DNA of 37,091 nt from Methanomicrobiales archaeon (GTDB taxonomy: Archaea; Halobacteriota; Methanomicrobia; Methanomicrobiales; Methanomicrobiaceae): assembly GCA_013415665.1 (NCBI GenBank), contig JAAEEQ010000006.1, positions 1 through 37,091 of the forward strand. Direction: 5' to 3'. How positions within the stretch are numbered: the first letter of the stretch is position 1; every line of letters begins with the position of its first letter. Both the position numbers and the translations under genes were made by a program. A model generated the notes under the pieces. That model had not been told where the DNA came from and did no database searches. It saw only the letters and a list, made by a program, of their open reading frames with translations. This document shows positions 1 to 7,632 of the stretch, one piece after another.

Positions 1-1
1 C

Positions 2-862
2 TGCTACCCGACCCTTGCCATGATTGCGGCAAACACCGACAGCCTGAAGATGGGCCCGGGTATCATGAACACCTTCACCGACACCCCCGCAGCGATTGCA
101 TCGTTCATGTGCACCCTCAACGAGATCTCCGACGGCCGTGCCGTGCTCGGTATCGGACCCGGTGACCTTTCCACGCTCCCCAAGCTCGCAATCGCAGGCG
201 AAAAGCCCGTTGCCCGCCTCAAGGAGGGTATCACCCAGATCCGGAGACTCTGTGCCGGTGAGGAGATCAAGAAGACCGGTGCGATGGAATTCTTCGACTA
301 CGACGGTGCCAAGCTGACCGGTGTCCAGCTGCCCGGCAAGAAGGGCATCCCCGTGTACGTCGGTGCGCAGGGCCCCAAGATGCTCGAGCTCGCCGGTGAA
401 GTCGGCGACGGTTCGCTCATCAACGCGTCCAACCCCAAGGACTTCGAGATCGCCATCCCGCTGATCAAGAAGGCGGAAGAGGCAGCAGGCAAGAAGGGCC
501 ACGATGTCGGAGCGTACACCGCCGTCTCGATCGACAAGAACGAGAAGAAGGCGAAGAACGCAGCAAAGATCGTCGCAGCATTCATTGCCGCAGGCTCCCC
601 GCCGCCCCTGCTCCAGCGCCACGGCCTCGACCTGGGCAACGTCGCGAAGATTAAGGACGCCCTTGCACGCTTTGACTTCAAGGCAGTCGGCGGTCTCGTT
701 GGCGACAAGGAGATCGAGGCATTCACTATTGCGGGAACGCCCGATGTCGTCCAGCAGAAGTGCGAGGACCTCATGAAGGCCGGCGTTACCCAGGTCATCT
801 TCGGATCGCCGCTCGGCCCCGACATGACCAACTCCATCCGCCTGCTTGGTAAGATCATATAA
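2..862 (+). CDS. mer: F420-dependent methylene-H4MPT reductase (Mer), 5' partial
   Basis: Reduces methylene-tetrahydromethanopterin to methyl-H4MPT with F420H2, the cytoplasmic C1 step before methyl transfer to coenzyme M. The reading frame is open from base 2, so the N-terminus lies outside the window; roughly 45 residues are missing compared with the usual length of about 330. The visible protein is a luciferase-like (bacterial luciferase/F420 oxidoreductase) TIM barrel, recognisable from the segments GPGIMNTFTDTPAAIAS, DGRAVLGIGPGD, VYVGAQGPKMLELAGEVGDG and the C-terminal VTQVIFGSPLGPD. The stop TAA is followed by a T-rich stretch. The nearby mtd gene encodes the preceding enzyme in the same pathway. 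Identification is very secure. Confidence 0.97.
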   Translation, partial: CYPTLAMIAANTDSLKMGPGIMNTFTDTPAAIASFMCTLNEISDGRAVLGIGPGDLSTLPKLAIAGEKPVARLKEGITQIRRLCAGEEIKKTGAMEFFDYDGAKLTGVQLPGKKGIPVYVGAQGPKMLELAGEVGDGSLINASNPKDFEIAIPLIKKAEEAAGKKGHDVGAYTAVSIDKNEKKAKNAAKIVAAFIAAGSPPPLLQRHGLDLGNVAKIKDALARFDFKAVGGLVGDKEIEAFTIAGTPDVVQQKCEDLMKAGVTQVIFGSPLGPDMTNSIRLLGKII

Positions 863-875
863 GCGGATACCCGAA

Positions 876-890
876 CTTTTTCCTTTTTTT
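876..890 (+). terminator. Oligo-T terminator after mer
   Basis: The bases just after the mer stop codon contain two T runs (five, then seven) with no strong hairpin. This is the usual archaeal intrinsic termination signal. It precedes the next plus-strand gene, which therefore may have its own promoter. Confidence 0.5.
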
Positions 891-975
891 GTTTCCGGAA
901 GGACTTGCCCGGATTTATCAAACCGTATGCTTTTTCTGGTTGCTCTTCGCCAGTATCTCGTACGAGAACGACGGC

Positions 976-1923
976 ATGTTCTTTTCCTGCAGCGACACAC
1001 CGACACGCACCGGCTCGATACAGGTCCGCCGCGAGATCCTGACAGGGTATACCTGCCGGATCAGCCCCGAACGCCTCCGGCGCGGAATCGATCAGGCGCC
1101 CGCACCGGTGGCGGATACTGGGGGCTGCCCTTTCTGTCCCGGGGCAGTGGAATCCACCACCCCCGTTTTTCAGGACGGATCCCGGATCTACCGGGGTGAA
1201 AGCGTCACCTTCCCGAACCTCTACCCGTTCGCCCGGCGGCATACGGTCACCGTGATTACCCGGGCACATGCGGTTGACCGTTTTAGCAGAAAACAGATTG
1301 CCGATGCGCTTGACGCGCAGATCCTCTCTCTTTCGGATTCCGGCGGCTATGCGAGCATCAACTGGAACTACCTTCCGTCGGCGGGTGCGAGCCTTGCCCA
1401 CCCGCACCTGCAGGGCATTGCCGATACCGCCCCCTCAGCCCGTGCCGGCAGGTATATCCGGAAAAGCTCGCGGTACCGTGCCGACACGGGCGCCTGTTAC
1501 TGGGACCATCTCCGGGAGCATGAAGCCCGTTCGGAGCGGTACTGTTTCGGCGACGAACTCGTCTGGGCGGCAGGTGCCGTGCCGGTGGGCGAGAAGGAAA
1601 TGCGCGGGTACCTCCCTGTCCGGACGATCGCCGAATTTTCGTCGTATACCGACATGTTTGCAGCGGATCTGCTCCGCATCATCGACTGCTACCGGAAACT
1701 GGGCACCCATGCCTTCAACATGGCGCTGTTCTTCGATAAAGAGGGTGCTGATTCCGGATTCAGGGCCTTCGCTTCGGTCATCGCGCGGATCAATCCGAAT
1801 CCCGCATCGACAAGCGACTCGGCATTTATGGAGCGGCTTCACCTTGAACCGGTGATCATGACGCTGCCCGAAGAACTCGGAAGAATTATGCGCGATTCCG
1901 CCGGTTACGATTCAGTCCCGTAA
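976..1923 (+). CDS. Galactose-1-phosphate uridylyltransferase-like HIT-superfamily protein
   Basis: A 315-residue protein of the GalT/HIT superfamily of nucleotidyl transferases. Seen in order: CPFC at 51-54 (zinc-binding pair of GalT-like enzymes), FPNLYPFARRH at 79-89, and AHPHLQ at 141-146, which matches the HxHxQ active-site motif whose central His forms the nucleotidyl intermediate. I chose ATG 976; the frame continues upstream to a TTG at 889, but those extra 29 residues are not typical of the family. It lies between mer and mtd and converges on mtd with a 24 bp gap. Family assignment is good; the actual sugar-phosphate or nucleotide substrate cannot be read from sequence. ADP-glucose/galactose type transferases or an AP4A phosphorylase are alternatives. 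Confidence 0.8.
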   Translation: MFFSCSDTPTRTGSIQVRREILTGYTCRISPERLRRGIDQAPAPVADTGGCPFCPGAVESTTPVFQDGSRIYRGESVTFPNLYPFARRHTVTVITRAHAVDRFSRKQIADALDAQILSLSDSGGYASINWNYLPSAGASLAHPHLQGIADTAPSARAGRYIRKSSRYRADTGACYWDHLREHEARSERYCFGDELVWAAGAVPVGEKEMRGYLPVRTIAEFSSYTDMFAADLLRIIDCYRKLGTHAFNMALFFDKEGADSGFRAFASVIARINPNPASTSDSAFMERLHLEPVIMTLPEELGRIMRDSAGYDSVP

Positions 1924-1936
1924 AAAGGCAAAAAAA
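1922..1936 (-). terminator. Oligo-T terminator of mtd
   Basis: Read on the minus strand, the 24 bp gap after the mtd stop codon contains T7 and T5 runs, a typical archaeal termination signal between the convergent GalT-like gene and mtd. Confidence 0.5.
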
Positions 1937-1947
1937 GTGATGTGGTT

Positions 1948-2787
1948 TTACTCGGGTTTGCTGATGAGGGCCGTCTTGGAGACGATGGTACCGTCGTTCT
2001 TGTGGGGCTTTCTGACCACACCGTCGACACCCTTCTCGATCTCGCGGGCCTCGTCGCAGAGTAGCGCCGCGACGCGCATCATCTCGTGGGCACTTGCAAC
2101 GATCGGGACGTAGTTCTCGAATCCCTTGGTCATGAAGCAGCCCTTCACGTTTACCATCGCGACTGCCGCTGCAATCTCGAAAGCTGCGCGTGCCTTCGCG
2201 TAGGCGTAGGGGTTGGAGAATTCGCCGGCGACAGCCTTGTCAGCGGTCACGACAATCTTGGGGAGTACGACTTCCGCACCCTTCTTGCCTGCCTTGACCT
2301 GGTCGATGACTTCGTCGAGCGCGAGCTGCATCTTGCGGAATGCACCGGTAATCGAGAGCACCTTGACGAGGTTGCCGTTGTAGTCGGCCATTTCAATCGG
2401 GTCGAGGAACTCGCGGCGGGCGCCGATCATGGCGTCTGCCTTCTGGATAATGTAGCCGAACTTGCTCTCCTTCAGCTCAGCCCATTCCTTCTTGGTGGTG
2501 ACATCGTCGGTGATGACGATGGTGGGGATGCCTGCTGCGGCGAGCGCCTCGCGTGCTCCGGTGGGTCCGGGAAGAACGCCGTTCGGGGACACAACAATCG
2601 CGAAGTCAGGGCCGTATGCTTTGAGGTTGCTTACGACACGGTCCACGTCTTCGACTTCGAGTTTGGTGCCGCTCGTCGCCATGAAGGTCTGCATATCTGT
2701 CCTGTCAGCACGCTCATCGAGCAGAAGCTCGACCATCACACCACTGGCAATGTTGCCTAATTTCGCTACTCCGACTTTAATTACCAT
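1948..2787 (-). CDS. mtd: F420-dependent methylene-H4MPT dehydrogenase (Mtd)
   Basis: Reversibly reduces methenyl-H4MPT to methylene-H4MPT with F420H2, the step directly before Mer in CO2-reducing methanogenesis; cytoplasmic. The product is 279 residues, the normal length. It starts [16 protein letters not shown] and contains [27 protein letters not shown] and a C-terminal KPHKNDG segment, all characteristic of Mtd. Start ATG 2787 is fixed by a strong SD (GAGAGGTG, 2792-2799) three or four bases upstream; the open frame running further upstream is spurious. A TATA-like element at 2834-2841 gives a short leader. It is transcribed divergently from tfx. Confidence 0.98.
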   Translation of the reverse strand: MVIKVGVAKLGNIASGVMVELLLDERADRTDMQTFMATSGTKLEVEDVDRVVSNLKAYGPDFAIVVSPNGVLPGPTGAREALAAAGIPTIVITDDVTTKKEWAELKESKFGYIIQKADAMIGARREFLDPIEMADYNGNLVKVLSITGAFRKMQLALDEVIDQVKAGKKGAEVVLPKIVVTADKAVAGEFSNPYAYAKARAAFEIAAAVAMVNVKGCFMTKGFENYVPIVASAHEMMRVAALLCDEAREIEKGVDGVVRKPHKNDGTIVSKTALISKPE

Positions 2788-2833
2788 TTTAACACCTCTC
2801 AAATATGAGAACAACTCAATATCATCCAGTTGC

Positions 2834-2850
2834 AATATAAACATTTTGAA
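2834..2850 (-). promoter_or_regulatory. mtd promoter (TATA/BRE)
   Basis: On the minus strand the sequence CAAAATGTTTATATT gives a TATA element at 2834-2841 with an A-rich BRE-like stretch before it. The expected start near 2811 leaves a leader of about 24 nt containing the mtd SD. The tfx TATA lies only about 55 bp away on the other strand. Confidence 0.6.
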
Positions 2851-2893
2851 ACGCGATTTTTTTGCCTGCAACGGGGTGCATGTTAAGGAAAAG

Positions 2894-2901
2894 TGTTTAA
2901 G
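2894..2901 (+). promoter_or_regulatory. tfx promoter, predicted leaderless
   Basis: TGTTTAAG at 2894-2901 is centred about 28 bp before the ATG at 2926 and there is no SD before that ATG, so the transcript probably begins at or next to the start codon. Confidence 0.45.
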
Positions 2902-2925
2902 GTGCCGCGGTGCGATAGTACCGTA

Positions 2926-3330
2926 ATGAAAGAGGGGCTGCTGACCGAACGACAAAAGGAGGTATTGCGGTACCGGAAGAAGGGGATGACCCAACAGCAG
3001 ATAGCGGACCTGATCGCAACATCGAAGGCAAATGTGTGCACGATTGAGAAAGCTGCGTTTGAAAACATCAGGAAAGCAAAGGAAACGCTTGAATTCCTGT
3101 ACACGCTTGATTCCACGCATCTGTGCACTATCAGAAACGGCACCGATCTGCTCGATGCGGCAAAAGCGATCTTTACCGCCGCCGAAGCGCTGCACATCAA
3201 AGTGCGCTACGACACCATCGGACTTGCCAACCGGCTGCGGGAGTCAAATCCGGAACGTGTCCGCGGCCGTTTCATCCGGGAAGACATTGAGGTCTATCTC
3301 AGTGACGAAGGCGAACTCTATTTCGGATAA
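2926..3330 (+). CDS. tfx: Tfx-family HTH transcription regulator
   Basis: A small (134 aa) DNA-binding protein with an N-terminal helix-turn-helix at about residues 6-45 ([16 protein letters not shown], then [20 protein letters not shown]) and a C-terminal domain ending [18 protein letters not shown], both typical of the archaeal Tfx family. In Methanothermobacter, Tfx binds near the fmdECB (molybdenum formylmethanofuran dehydrogenase) promoter. Here the gene is divergent from mtd, which suggests control of mtd or self-regulation; that target is inference. ATG 2926 is chosen because the domain starts there and a TATA element lies about 28 bp upstream. Confidence 0.9.
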   Translation: MKEGLLTERQKEVLRYRKKGMTQQQIADLIATSKANVCTIEKAAFENIRKAKETLEFLYTLDSTHLCTIRNGTDLLDAAKAIFTAAEALHIKVRYDTIGLANRLRESNPERVRGRFIREDIEVYLSDEGELYFG

Positions 3331-3382
3331 TCCCCATTTTTCCCGCTCCGGCAATCCTGCAATCCCCCGGGGTACGGCAAGG

Positions 3383-3390
3383 TTTATATC
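3383..3390 (+). promoter_or_regulatory. TATA box of the pre-rpl3 transcript
   Basis: TTTATATC at 3383-3390, in a short AT-rich stretch (3381-3410) within GC-rich flanks, is one of the clearest archaeal promoters in the window. The expected transcription start is near 3411. No protein gene begins there. I see no comparable TATA element between here and rpl3, so it may drive both the structured RNA and the ribosomal operon. Confidence 0.6.
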
Positions 3391-3410
3391 GATATCAGCA
3401 TAATATTAAG

Positions 3411-3997
3411 GAAACCGTTATGCGAAGGTGCGGCGGCACCGGGACGGCCGGCAGAGACGATCACGGCTTCTTCCCCGAAAACCGCCCGGATGAGGGCGTG
3501 GCAGAATGCCCGCCCCCGGCGGGCCGTGCCGCTGCAGTGACGCATAACCGGGAATACCCGCAGTTGTTCTGCGGGGCGACCTTGAGAAGGAGTTGTGCCC
3601 AAGCGACACAACGGGCTGACAGACGTAGGATCTGATCGGGGCGCGGGTGGACGTTTCTGTGCAAACGAGCCCGGGTTTTGCTGATGCAAAACACGCTGCC
3701 GGTATCAGGATCTATTCGCGAGACATGGTGCCTGCCGGTGCACACCGGCGATACATACCATACGCATGCGTTGCTTGAACGCATGTCGTCCGTCACGAGG
3801 GACCGGGTTCCTTTCCGTGGCGGCCATGCGGCAGAACGATGGCGCGGAGTCGGTTCAATCCAGACGCGGTACTCCCGTCTCAGGTGGTGAACCGGCAGGG
3901 CGGATACGCCCTGCCCAGAAACCGGCGGTCGTTGCGGCCACCGGCGGTGCCGGATTCCCGGCACCAATCCCCGAGCATACGAAAGGATTGATAGAAC
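3411..3997 (+). ncRNA. Unclassified, highly structured RNA / long 5' leader of the ribosomal operon
   Basis: No convincing gene exists in the 667 bp between tfx and rpl3, but the DNA is dense in perfect stems. Long-range helix: 3417-3424 (GTTATGCG) with 3541-3548, continued by 3429-3439 with 3526-3536 (one G-U), separated by a symmetric 4x4 internal loop. Local hairpins: 3557-3563/3569-3575 (7 bp), 3592-3597/3607-3612, 3675-3681/3686-3692 (loop TGAT), 3734-3740/3743-3749, 3765-3772/3778-3785 (8 bp), 3894-3902/3907-3915 (9 bp, loop GATA) and 3946-3953/3958-3965 (8 bp, loop ATTC). Pairings 3846-3850/3871-3875 and 3862-3866/3876-3880 exclude one another. I do not find the conserved core motifs of RNase P RNA or SRP RNA. 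It could be one or two free RNAs, or an untranslated regulatory leader. Confidence 0.5.
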
Positions 3998-5011
3998 ATG
4001 GGAAAAGTATCTAGACCACGCAGGGGTTCACTTGCGTACAGCCCCCGGAAGCGTGCACAGAGTCCGGTGCCCAGATACGGGGCATGGCCCGAGCACACAG
4101 GGCAGCCGACCCTGCAGGGATTTGCAGGATATAAGGTCGGCATGACGCATGTCATCATGGTCGATGACCACAAGAACAGCCCGACCGAAGGCAAGGATAT
4201 CATGGTCCCCGTGACCATTGTCGAGATCCCGCCGATGAAGGTGGCAGCCATCCGGGTGTACTGTAAGGATACCTACGGCAAGCATGCGATGGCCGACGTA
4301 TGGGCTCCGAACCTCGATACCTCGCTTGAAGGGCGCATTTCCCTCCCGAAAAAGGAGAATACGGAAGAGGCGCTGGCTGCCGTGAAGGAGGCCGGTGCAA
4401 ACGGCGAAATTACCGATGTCTTCGCTGTCGTCTACACCCAGCCTGCAAAGCTGACCGGTGTGCCGAAAAAAGTGCCCGACTTAATGGAGATGCGTGTCGC
4501 AGGCGGCAGCATCGAAGAGCGGATCGAGTTCGCAGCCGGGCTCTTCGGCAAGGATGTCGACTTCGGATCCGTCATCAAGACGGGACAGTATGTCGATATC
4601 ACCGCGATTACCACCGGCAAGGGAACCCAGGGTCCGGTGAAGCGGTGGGGCATCCAGGTCCGAAAGCACAAGCACTCCCGCGGCGGGAAAAAGCGCCACA
4701 TCGGCAACCTCGGCCCGTGGACGCCGCACCACGTGCGGTGGCAGGTCCCGCAGATGGGGCAGATGGGCTACCAGCAGCGGACCGAATTCAACAAGCGCAT
4801 CCTGAAAGTCGGCGATAACGGCGAGAGCATCAACCCTGACGGGGGTTTCCTCCACTACGGCCTTGTCCGGAATCCCTACGTCATGATCAAGGGATCCATC
4901 CCCGGCCCTGCAAAACGGCTCATCCGTATCCGCCCGGCTATCCGCCAGCATGAACATGTCGAACGCATTCCCGCAATCCAGTACGTGAGCCTGCGGAGCA
5001 AGCAGGGGTGA
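3998..5011 (+). CDS. rpl3: 50S ribosomal protein L3 (uL3)
   Basis: Large-subunit protein whose extended loop reaches toward the peptidyl-transferase centre. The 337 residues match the archaeal/eukaryotic long form: N-terminal [15 protein letters not shown], the GYKVGMTHV segment, and at about 220-250 the basic loop with GNLGPWTP followed by [19 protein letters not shown]. First gene of the long operon. ATG 3998 follows a weak SD (AAAGGA about 10 nt upstream). It is preceded by the structured region and has no obvious TATA element of its own. Confidence 0.98.
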   Translation: MGKVSRPRRGSLAYSPRKRAQSPVPRYGAWPEHTGQPTLQGFAGYKVGMTHVIMVDDHKNSPTEGKDIMVPVTIVEIPPMKVAAIRVYCKDTYGKHAMADVWAPNLDTSLEGRISLPKKENTEEALAAVKEAGANGEITDVFAVVYTQPAKLTGVPKKVPDLMEMRVAGGSIEERIEFAAGLFGKDVDFGSVIKTGQYVDITAITTGKGTQGPVKRWGIQVRKHKHSRGGKKRHIGNLGPWTPHHVRWQVPQMGQMGYQQRTEFNKRILKVGDNGESINPDGGFLHYGLVRNPYVMIKGSIPGPAKRLIRIRPAIRQHEHVERIPAIQYVSLRSKQG

Positions 5012-5017
5012 TACAGG

Positions 5018-5764
5018 ATGAAAGCACAGGTTAAATCACTTGACGGCAGGAATGTCCGCGAGGTCGAGCTGCCGGCAGTCTTTTCCGAGGAATTCCGGCC
5101 GGACCTGATCAAGCGGGCAGTCCTCGCACTGCAGAGCACCCGCTACCAGCCGCACGGCACCAACCCCTACGCAGGCATCCGAACGTCTGCTGAAAGCTGG
5201 GGAAGTGGCCGCGGTGTCGCGCAGGTACCCAGGCTGAAGAACGGATCGCGGGTCGCACGCGTTCCGCAGGCTGTCGGCGGACGGGCCGCCCACCCCCCGA
5301 AGGTGGCGAAGGTCCTGACGCTGAAAATCAACAAGGTGGAGAAGAGAAAGGCCGTCCGGTCGGCAATCGCCGCCACGATGAATCCGGAACTGGTCGCCGC
5401 CCGCGGCCACCGGTGTGCCGACGGCCTCTCCGTTGTTGTCGAGGACGCCTTTGAGGATCTCACCCGCACGTCGGAGGTCATCGCCGCCCTGCAGGCGCTT
5501 CTCGTCTATGAGGATGTCGAAAAGGCAAAGGCAGGCAAGAAAGTCCGTTCCGGCAGGGGCACGATGCGCGGCCGCCGGTACAAGCAGAAGAAGAGCCTCC
5601 TTATCGTGACCGCGGAGACGCCGCTCGCAGCCGCCCGCAATCTCGCCGGTGTCGATATTGCAAGTGTGGCTTCACTGAATACCGAACTGCTTGCACCCGG
5701 CACCCAGGCGGGCAGGCTGACGGTCTGGACCGAGGCCGCACTGAAGAAACTGGAGGAGATGTGA
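5018..5764 (+). CDS. rpl4: 50S ribosomal protein L4 (uL4)
   Basis: Large-subunit protein (248 aa) lining the peptide exit tunnel. The extended tunnel loop is visible at about 40-95 (YQPHGTNPYAGIRTSAESWG, then SGRGVAQVPR and GGRAAHPPK), and the second basic stretch RSGRGTMRGRRYKQKKS follows at about 180. It starts 7 nt after the rpl3 stop, and its own stop abuts the rpl23 ATG. Confidence 0.98.
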   Translation: MKAQVKSLDGRNVREVELPAVFSEEFRPDLIKRAVLALQSTRYQPHGTNPYAGIRTSAESWGSGRGVAQVPRLKNGSRVARVPQAVGGRAAHPPKVAKVLTLKINKVEKRKAVRSAIAATMNPELVAARGHRCADGLSVVVEDAFEDLTRTSEVIAALQALLVYEDVEKAKAGKKVRSGRGTMRGRRYKQKKSLLIVTAETPLAAARNLAGVDIASVASLNTELLAPGTQAGRLTVWTEAALKKLEEM

Positions 5765-6013
5765 ATGAAACTGAAGTACCCGTTCGTGACTGAAAAGGCC
5801 ACCATGGTGCTGGAAAAAGAAGGCAAACTCCAGTTTCTGGTGCGAAAGGAAGCGACGAAACAGGATGTCCGCCGGGAAATCGAGTCGATGTTCGGCAAGG
5901 ATGTCACGTCCGTCCGGACCATCGTTACGATGAAGGGAGAAAAGAAGGCTATCGTCGGTTTTTCCGATGAAAAGGCTGCTGAAGAGATTCTCAGCCGTCT
6001 CGGCATCATGTAG
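5765..6013 (+). CDS. rpl23: 50S ribosomal protein L23 (uL23)
   Basis: An 82-residue protein at the exit-tunnel rim, where SRP and the translocon dock. It opens with MKLKYPFVTEKATMVLE, the usual archaeal L23 start, and lacks the long tunnel loop of bacterial L23. Its ATG directly follows the rpl4 TGA with no gap, and the rpl4 3' end (GGAGATG) supplies the SD. Confidence 0.97.
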   Translation: MKLKYPFVTEKATMVLEKEGKLQFLVRKEATKQDVRREIESMFGKDVTSVRTIVTMKGEKKAIVGFSDEKAAEEILSRLGIM

Positions 6014-6022
6014 GTGGGGATC

Positions 6023-6739
6023 ATGGGAAAACGCATTATTTCACAGAACCGCGGGCGCGGAGGCCCCGTCTACCGGGCTCCGTCCCATAAATACAAGGCG
6101 GCGCTCCGTCACCAGGACGCTGCCGAGGCAGGCGTGAACGGGCGTATCATCGATATTGAGCATGATCCCGCCCGCCATGCACCTATCGCCCTTGTCCGCC
6201 TGGAAAACGGCAGGAAAACCTACATGCTTGCCACCGAAGGCATCGGCGTCGACGACGAGATATCGTGGGGCCCGGGCAGCACGGTGAAGAACGGCAATTC
6301 CCTGTCGCTCCGTGACATTCCGGTCGGTGCATATGTCTGCAACATCGAGGCGCGTCCCGGTGACGGCGGCAAGTTCGTCCGGGCGGGCGGTGTCCAGGCA
6401 CAGGTTATCGGCAAGGCAGAGGGCAGGGTCGGCATCCGCATGCCCAGCGGCAAGCACAAGTGGTTCAAGGAGTCCTGCATGGCAACCGTCGGCATCGTCG
6501 CCGGCGGCGGCAGGGGCGAGAAGCCCTTCGTGAAAGCCGGCAAGAAGTTCCACAAGATGAAGTCCCAGGCACAGAAATGGCCGAGGGTGAAGGGCGTCTG
6601 CATGAACGTCATCGACCACCCGTTCGGCGGCGGTGGCCACCAGCATTGCGGACGGCCCAAGACGGTCGCCCGAGGAACCTCGCCGGGCAGAAAGGTCGGG
6701 CATATCGCGGCACGGCGTACCGGAAAATGGAAGAAGTGA
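6023..6739 (+). CDS. rpl2: 50S ribosomal protein L2 (uL2)
   Basis: Primary 23S rRNA-binding protein (238 aa) needed for subunit joining and peptidyl-transferase activity. Diagnostic are the N-terminal RIISQNRGRGGPVYRAPSHK and the C-terminal HPFGGGGHQHCGRP with the conserved histidine near the catalytic centre. I place the start at ATG 6023 (MGKRIIS), preceded by GGTGGGG; an in-frame GTG at 6014 would only add three residues. Confidence 0.97.
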   Translation: MGKRIISQNRGRGGPVYRAPSHKYKAALRHQDAAEAGVNGRIIDIEHDPARHAPIALVRLENGRKTYMLATEGIGVDDEISWGPGSTVKNGNSLSLRDIPVGAYVCNIEARPGDGGKFVRAGGVQAQVIGKAEGRVGIRMPSGKHKWFKESCMATVGIVAGGGRGEKPFVKAGKKFHKMKSQAQKWPRVKGVCMNVIDHPFGGGGHQHCGRPKTVARGTSPGRKVGHIAARRTGKWKK

Positions 6740-6751
6740 GGGGGGTTGCAT

Positions 6752-7165
6752 ATGGCAAAGAAGACACAAAAACGGTTGCCGCGGCGGCGTGAGGAATTCA
6801 CCTATCACGGCTATAAAATCGAGGAGCTCCAGACGATGGTCATGTCCGAGCTTCTTCCCATCATGCCCTCGCGGGCTCGCCGCAAAATTAACCGCGGCAT
6901 GAAACGCGAACACGAGAAACTCCTGACGGAGATCCGGGAAGGCAGGGAACGCATCCGCACGCACGAACGTGACATGGTTGTTCTGCCGGAAATGGTCGGG
7001 AAAGTGGTTGAAGTGCACAACGGCAAGGATTTCGTGAAAGTCGAGATCCAGCCCGAGGCAGTATTCCACTATCTCGGTGAATTCGCCCTTACCCGGCGGA
7101 GAGTAAACCACGGCAGCGCCGGTATCGGTGCAACGCGGTCGAGTAAGTACGTACCTCTGAAGTGA
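6752..7165 (+). CDS. rps19: 30S ribosomal protein S19 (uS19)
   Basis: Small-subunit head protein (137 aa) next to the A-site finger bridge. The archaeal extended form is visible: N-terminal [16 protein letters not shown], then central [20 protein letters not shown], and [17 protein letters not shown] at the C-terminus. ATG 6752 has a strong purine-rich SD (GAGGGGGG at 6738-6745), so the in-frame TTG at 6746 is unlikely. Confidence 0.97.
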   Translation: MAKKTQKRLPRRREEFTYHGYKIEELQTMVMSELLPIMPSRARRKINRGMKREHEKLLTEIREGRERIRTHERDMVVLPEMVGKVVEVHNGKDFVKVEIQPEAVFHYLGEFALTRRRVNHGSAGIGATRSSKYVPLK

Positions 7166-7170
7166 TGACC

Positions 7171-7632
7171 ATGGCACGGACAGGATATGCACTACAGGAG
7201 AAGGGAGAAGGCATTGCCCGTGGCAAGGCTAACGAACTTCCCGTATCGCCGAAGCACTCCATCGAGATTGCACGGTTCATCAAAGGCATGACCACGAAAG
7301 ATGCGTCTGCCTACCTTTCAGAGGTCGTGGCGCTCAAGAAAGCCATTCCGTTCAAGCGGTTCAACCGCAACGTCGCCCACAAGCGGTGCCTTGAAGGATG
7401 GGACGCCGGCCGCTTCCCGGTCAAGGCCGCCACCCAGTTCATCCGCCTGCTTCATTCGGTGGAGAAGAACGCTGAATATGCCGGCCTTGACACGGAAAAG
7501 CTTGTCATCAGCCATGCGTCGGCAAACCGCGGCCGCGGCATGCGGGGCGTGTTTCCCCGTGCCATGGGGCGTGCGACCCCCAAGCGGCGTGAAACGGTGA
7601 ACATCGAGATTGTTGTACGAGAGGTGGAGTAA
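7171..7632 (+). CDS. rpl22: 50S ribosomal protein L22 (uL22)
   Basis: Exit-tunnel protein (153 aa). It begins [18 protein letters not shown] and carries [18 protein letters not shown] and a C-terminal [17 protein letters not shown], the usual archaeal pattern. Three starts are possible: GTG 7162, ATG 7165 (overlapping the rps19 stop by one base) and ATG 7171. I prefer 7171 because MART is the family start and a GTGAT anti-SD match lies four bases upstream. The stop overlaps the rps3 ATG by one base. Confidence 0.95.
   Translation: MARTGYALQEKGEGIARGKANELPVSPKHSIEIARFIKGMTTKDASAYLSEVVALKKAIPFKRFNRNVAHKRCLEGWDAGRFPVKAATQFIRLLHSVEKNAEYAGLDTEKLVISHASANRGRGMRGVFPRAMGRATPKRRETVNIEIVVREVE

Noticed and set aside
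298-1407. 369-residue minus-strand ORF across mer and the GalT-like gene
   Set aside because: Antisense to two recognised genes, low-complexity basic composition.
3420-3635. 71-residue ORF beginning at the first ATG after the TATA box
   Set aside because: The peptide is Arg/Ala/Gly-rich with no recognisable domain, its ATG is buried in the long-range helix, and the frame has the look of translated GC-rich RNA.
3411-3700. RNase P RNA or SRP RNA upstream of rpl3
   Set aside because: The promoter, size and GC-rich folding fit, but I could not find the conserved RNase P CR-I (GGAAAGUC-like) or CR-V (ACAGAA-like) cores, nor the SRP helix 8 core with its GGAAGCAGC-type loop, on either strand. Left as unclassified.
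3840-3870. tRNA T-arm-like GGTTCAATCC
   Set aside because: The T stem has a mismatch and no D arm, anticodon arm or acceptor stem can be built around it.
3678-3890. 70-residue ORF and overlapping short frames before rpl3
   Set aside because: No SD, no domain, and the codons run across several perfect hairpins; judged to be non-coding.
6041-7192. 383-residue minus-strand ORF opposite rpl2 and rps19
   Set aside because: Shadow frame of ribosomal protein genes without an SD or domain.
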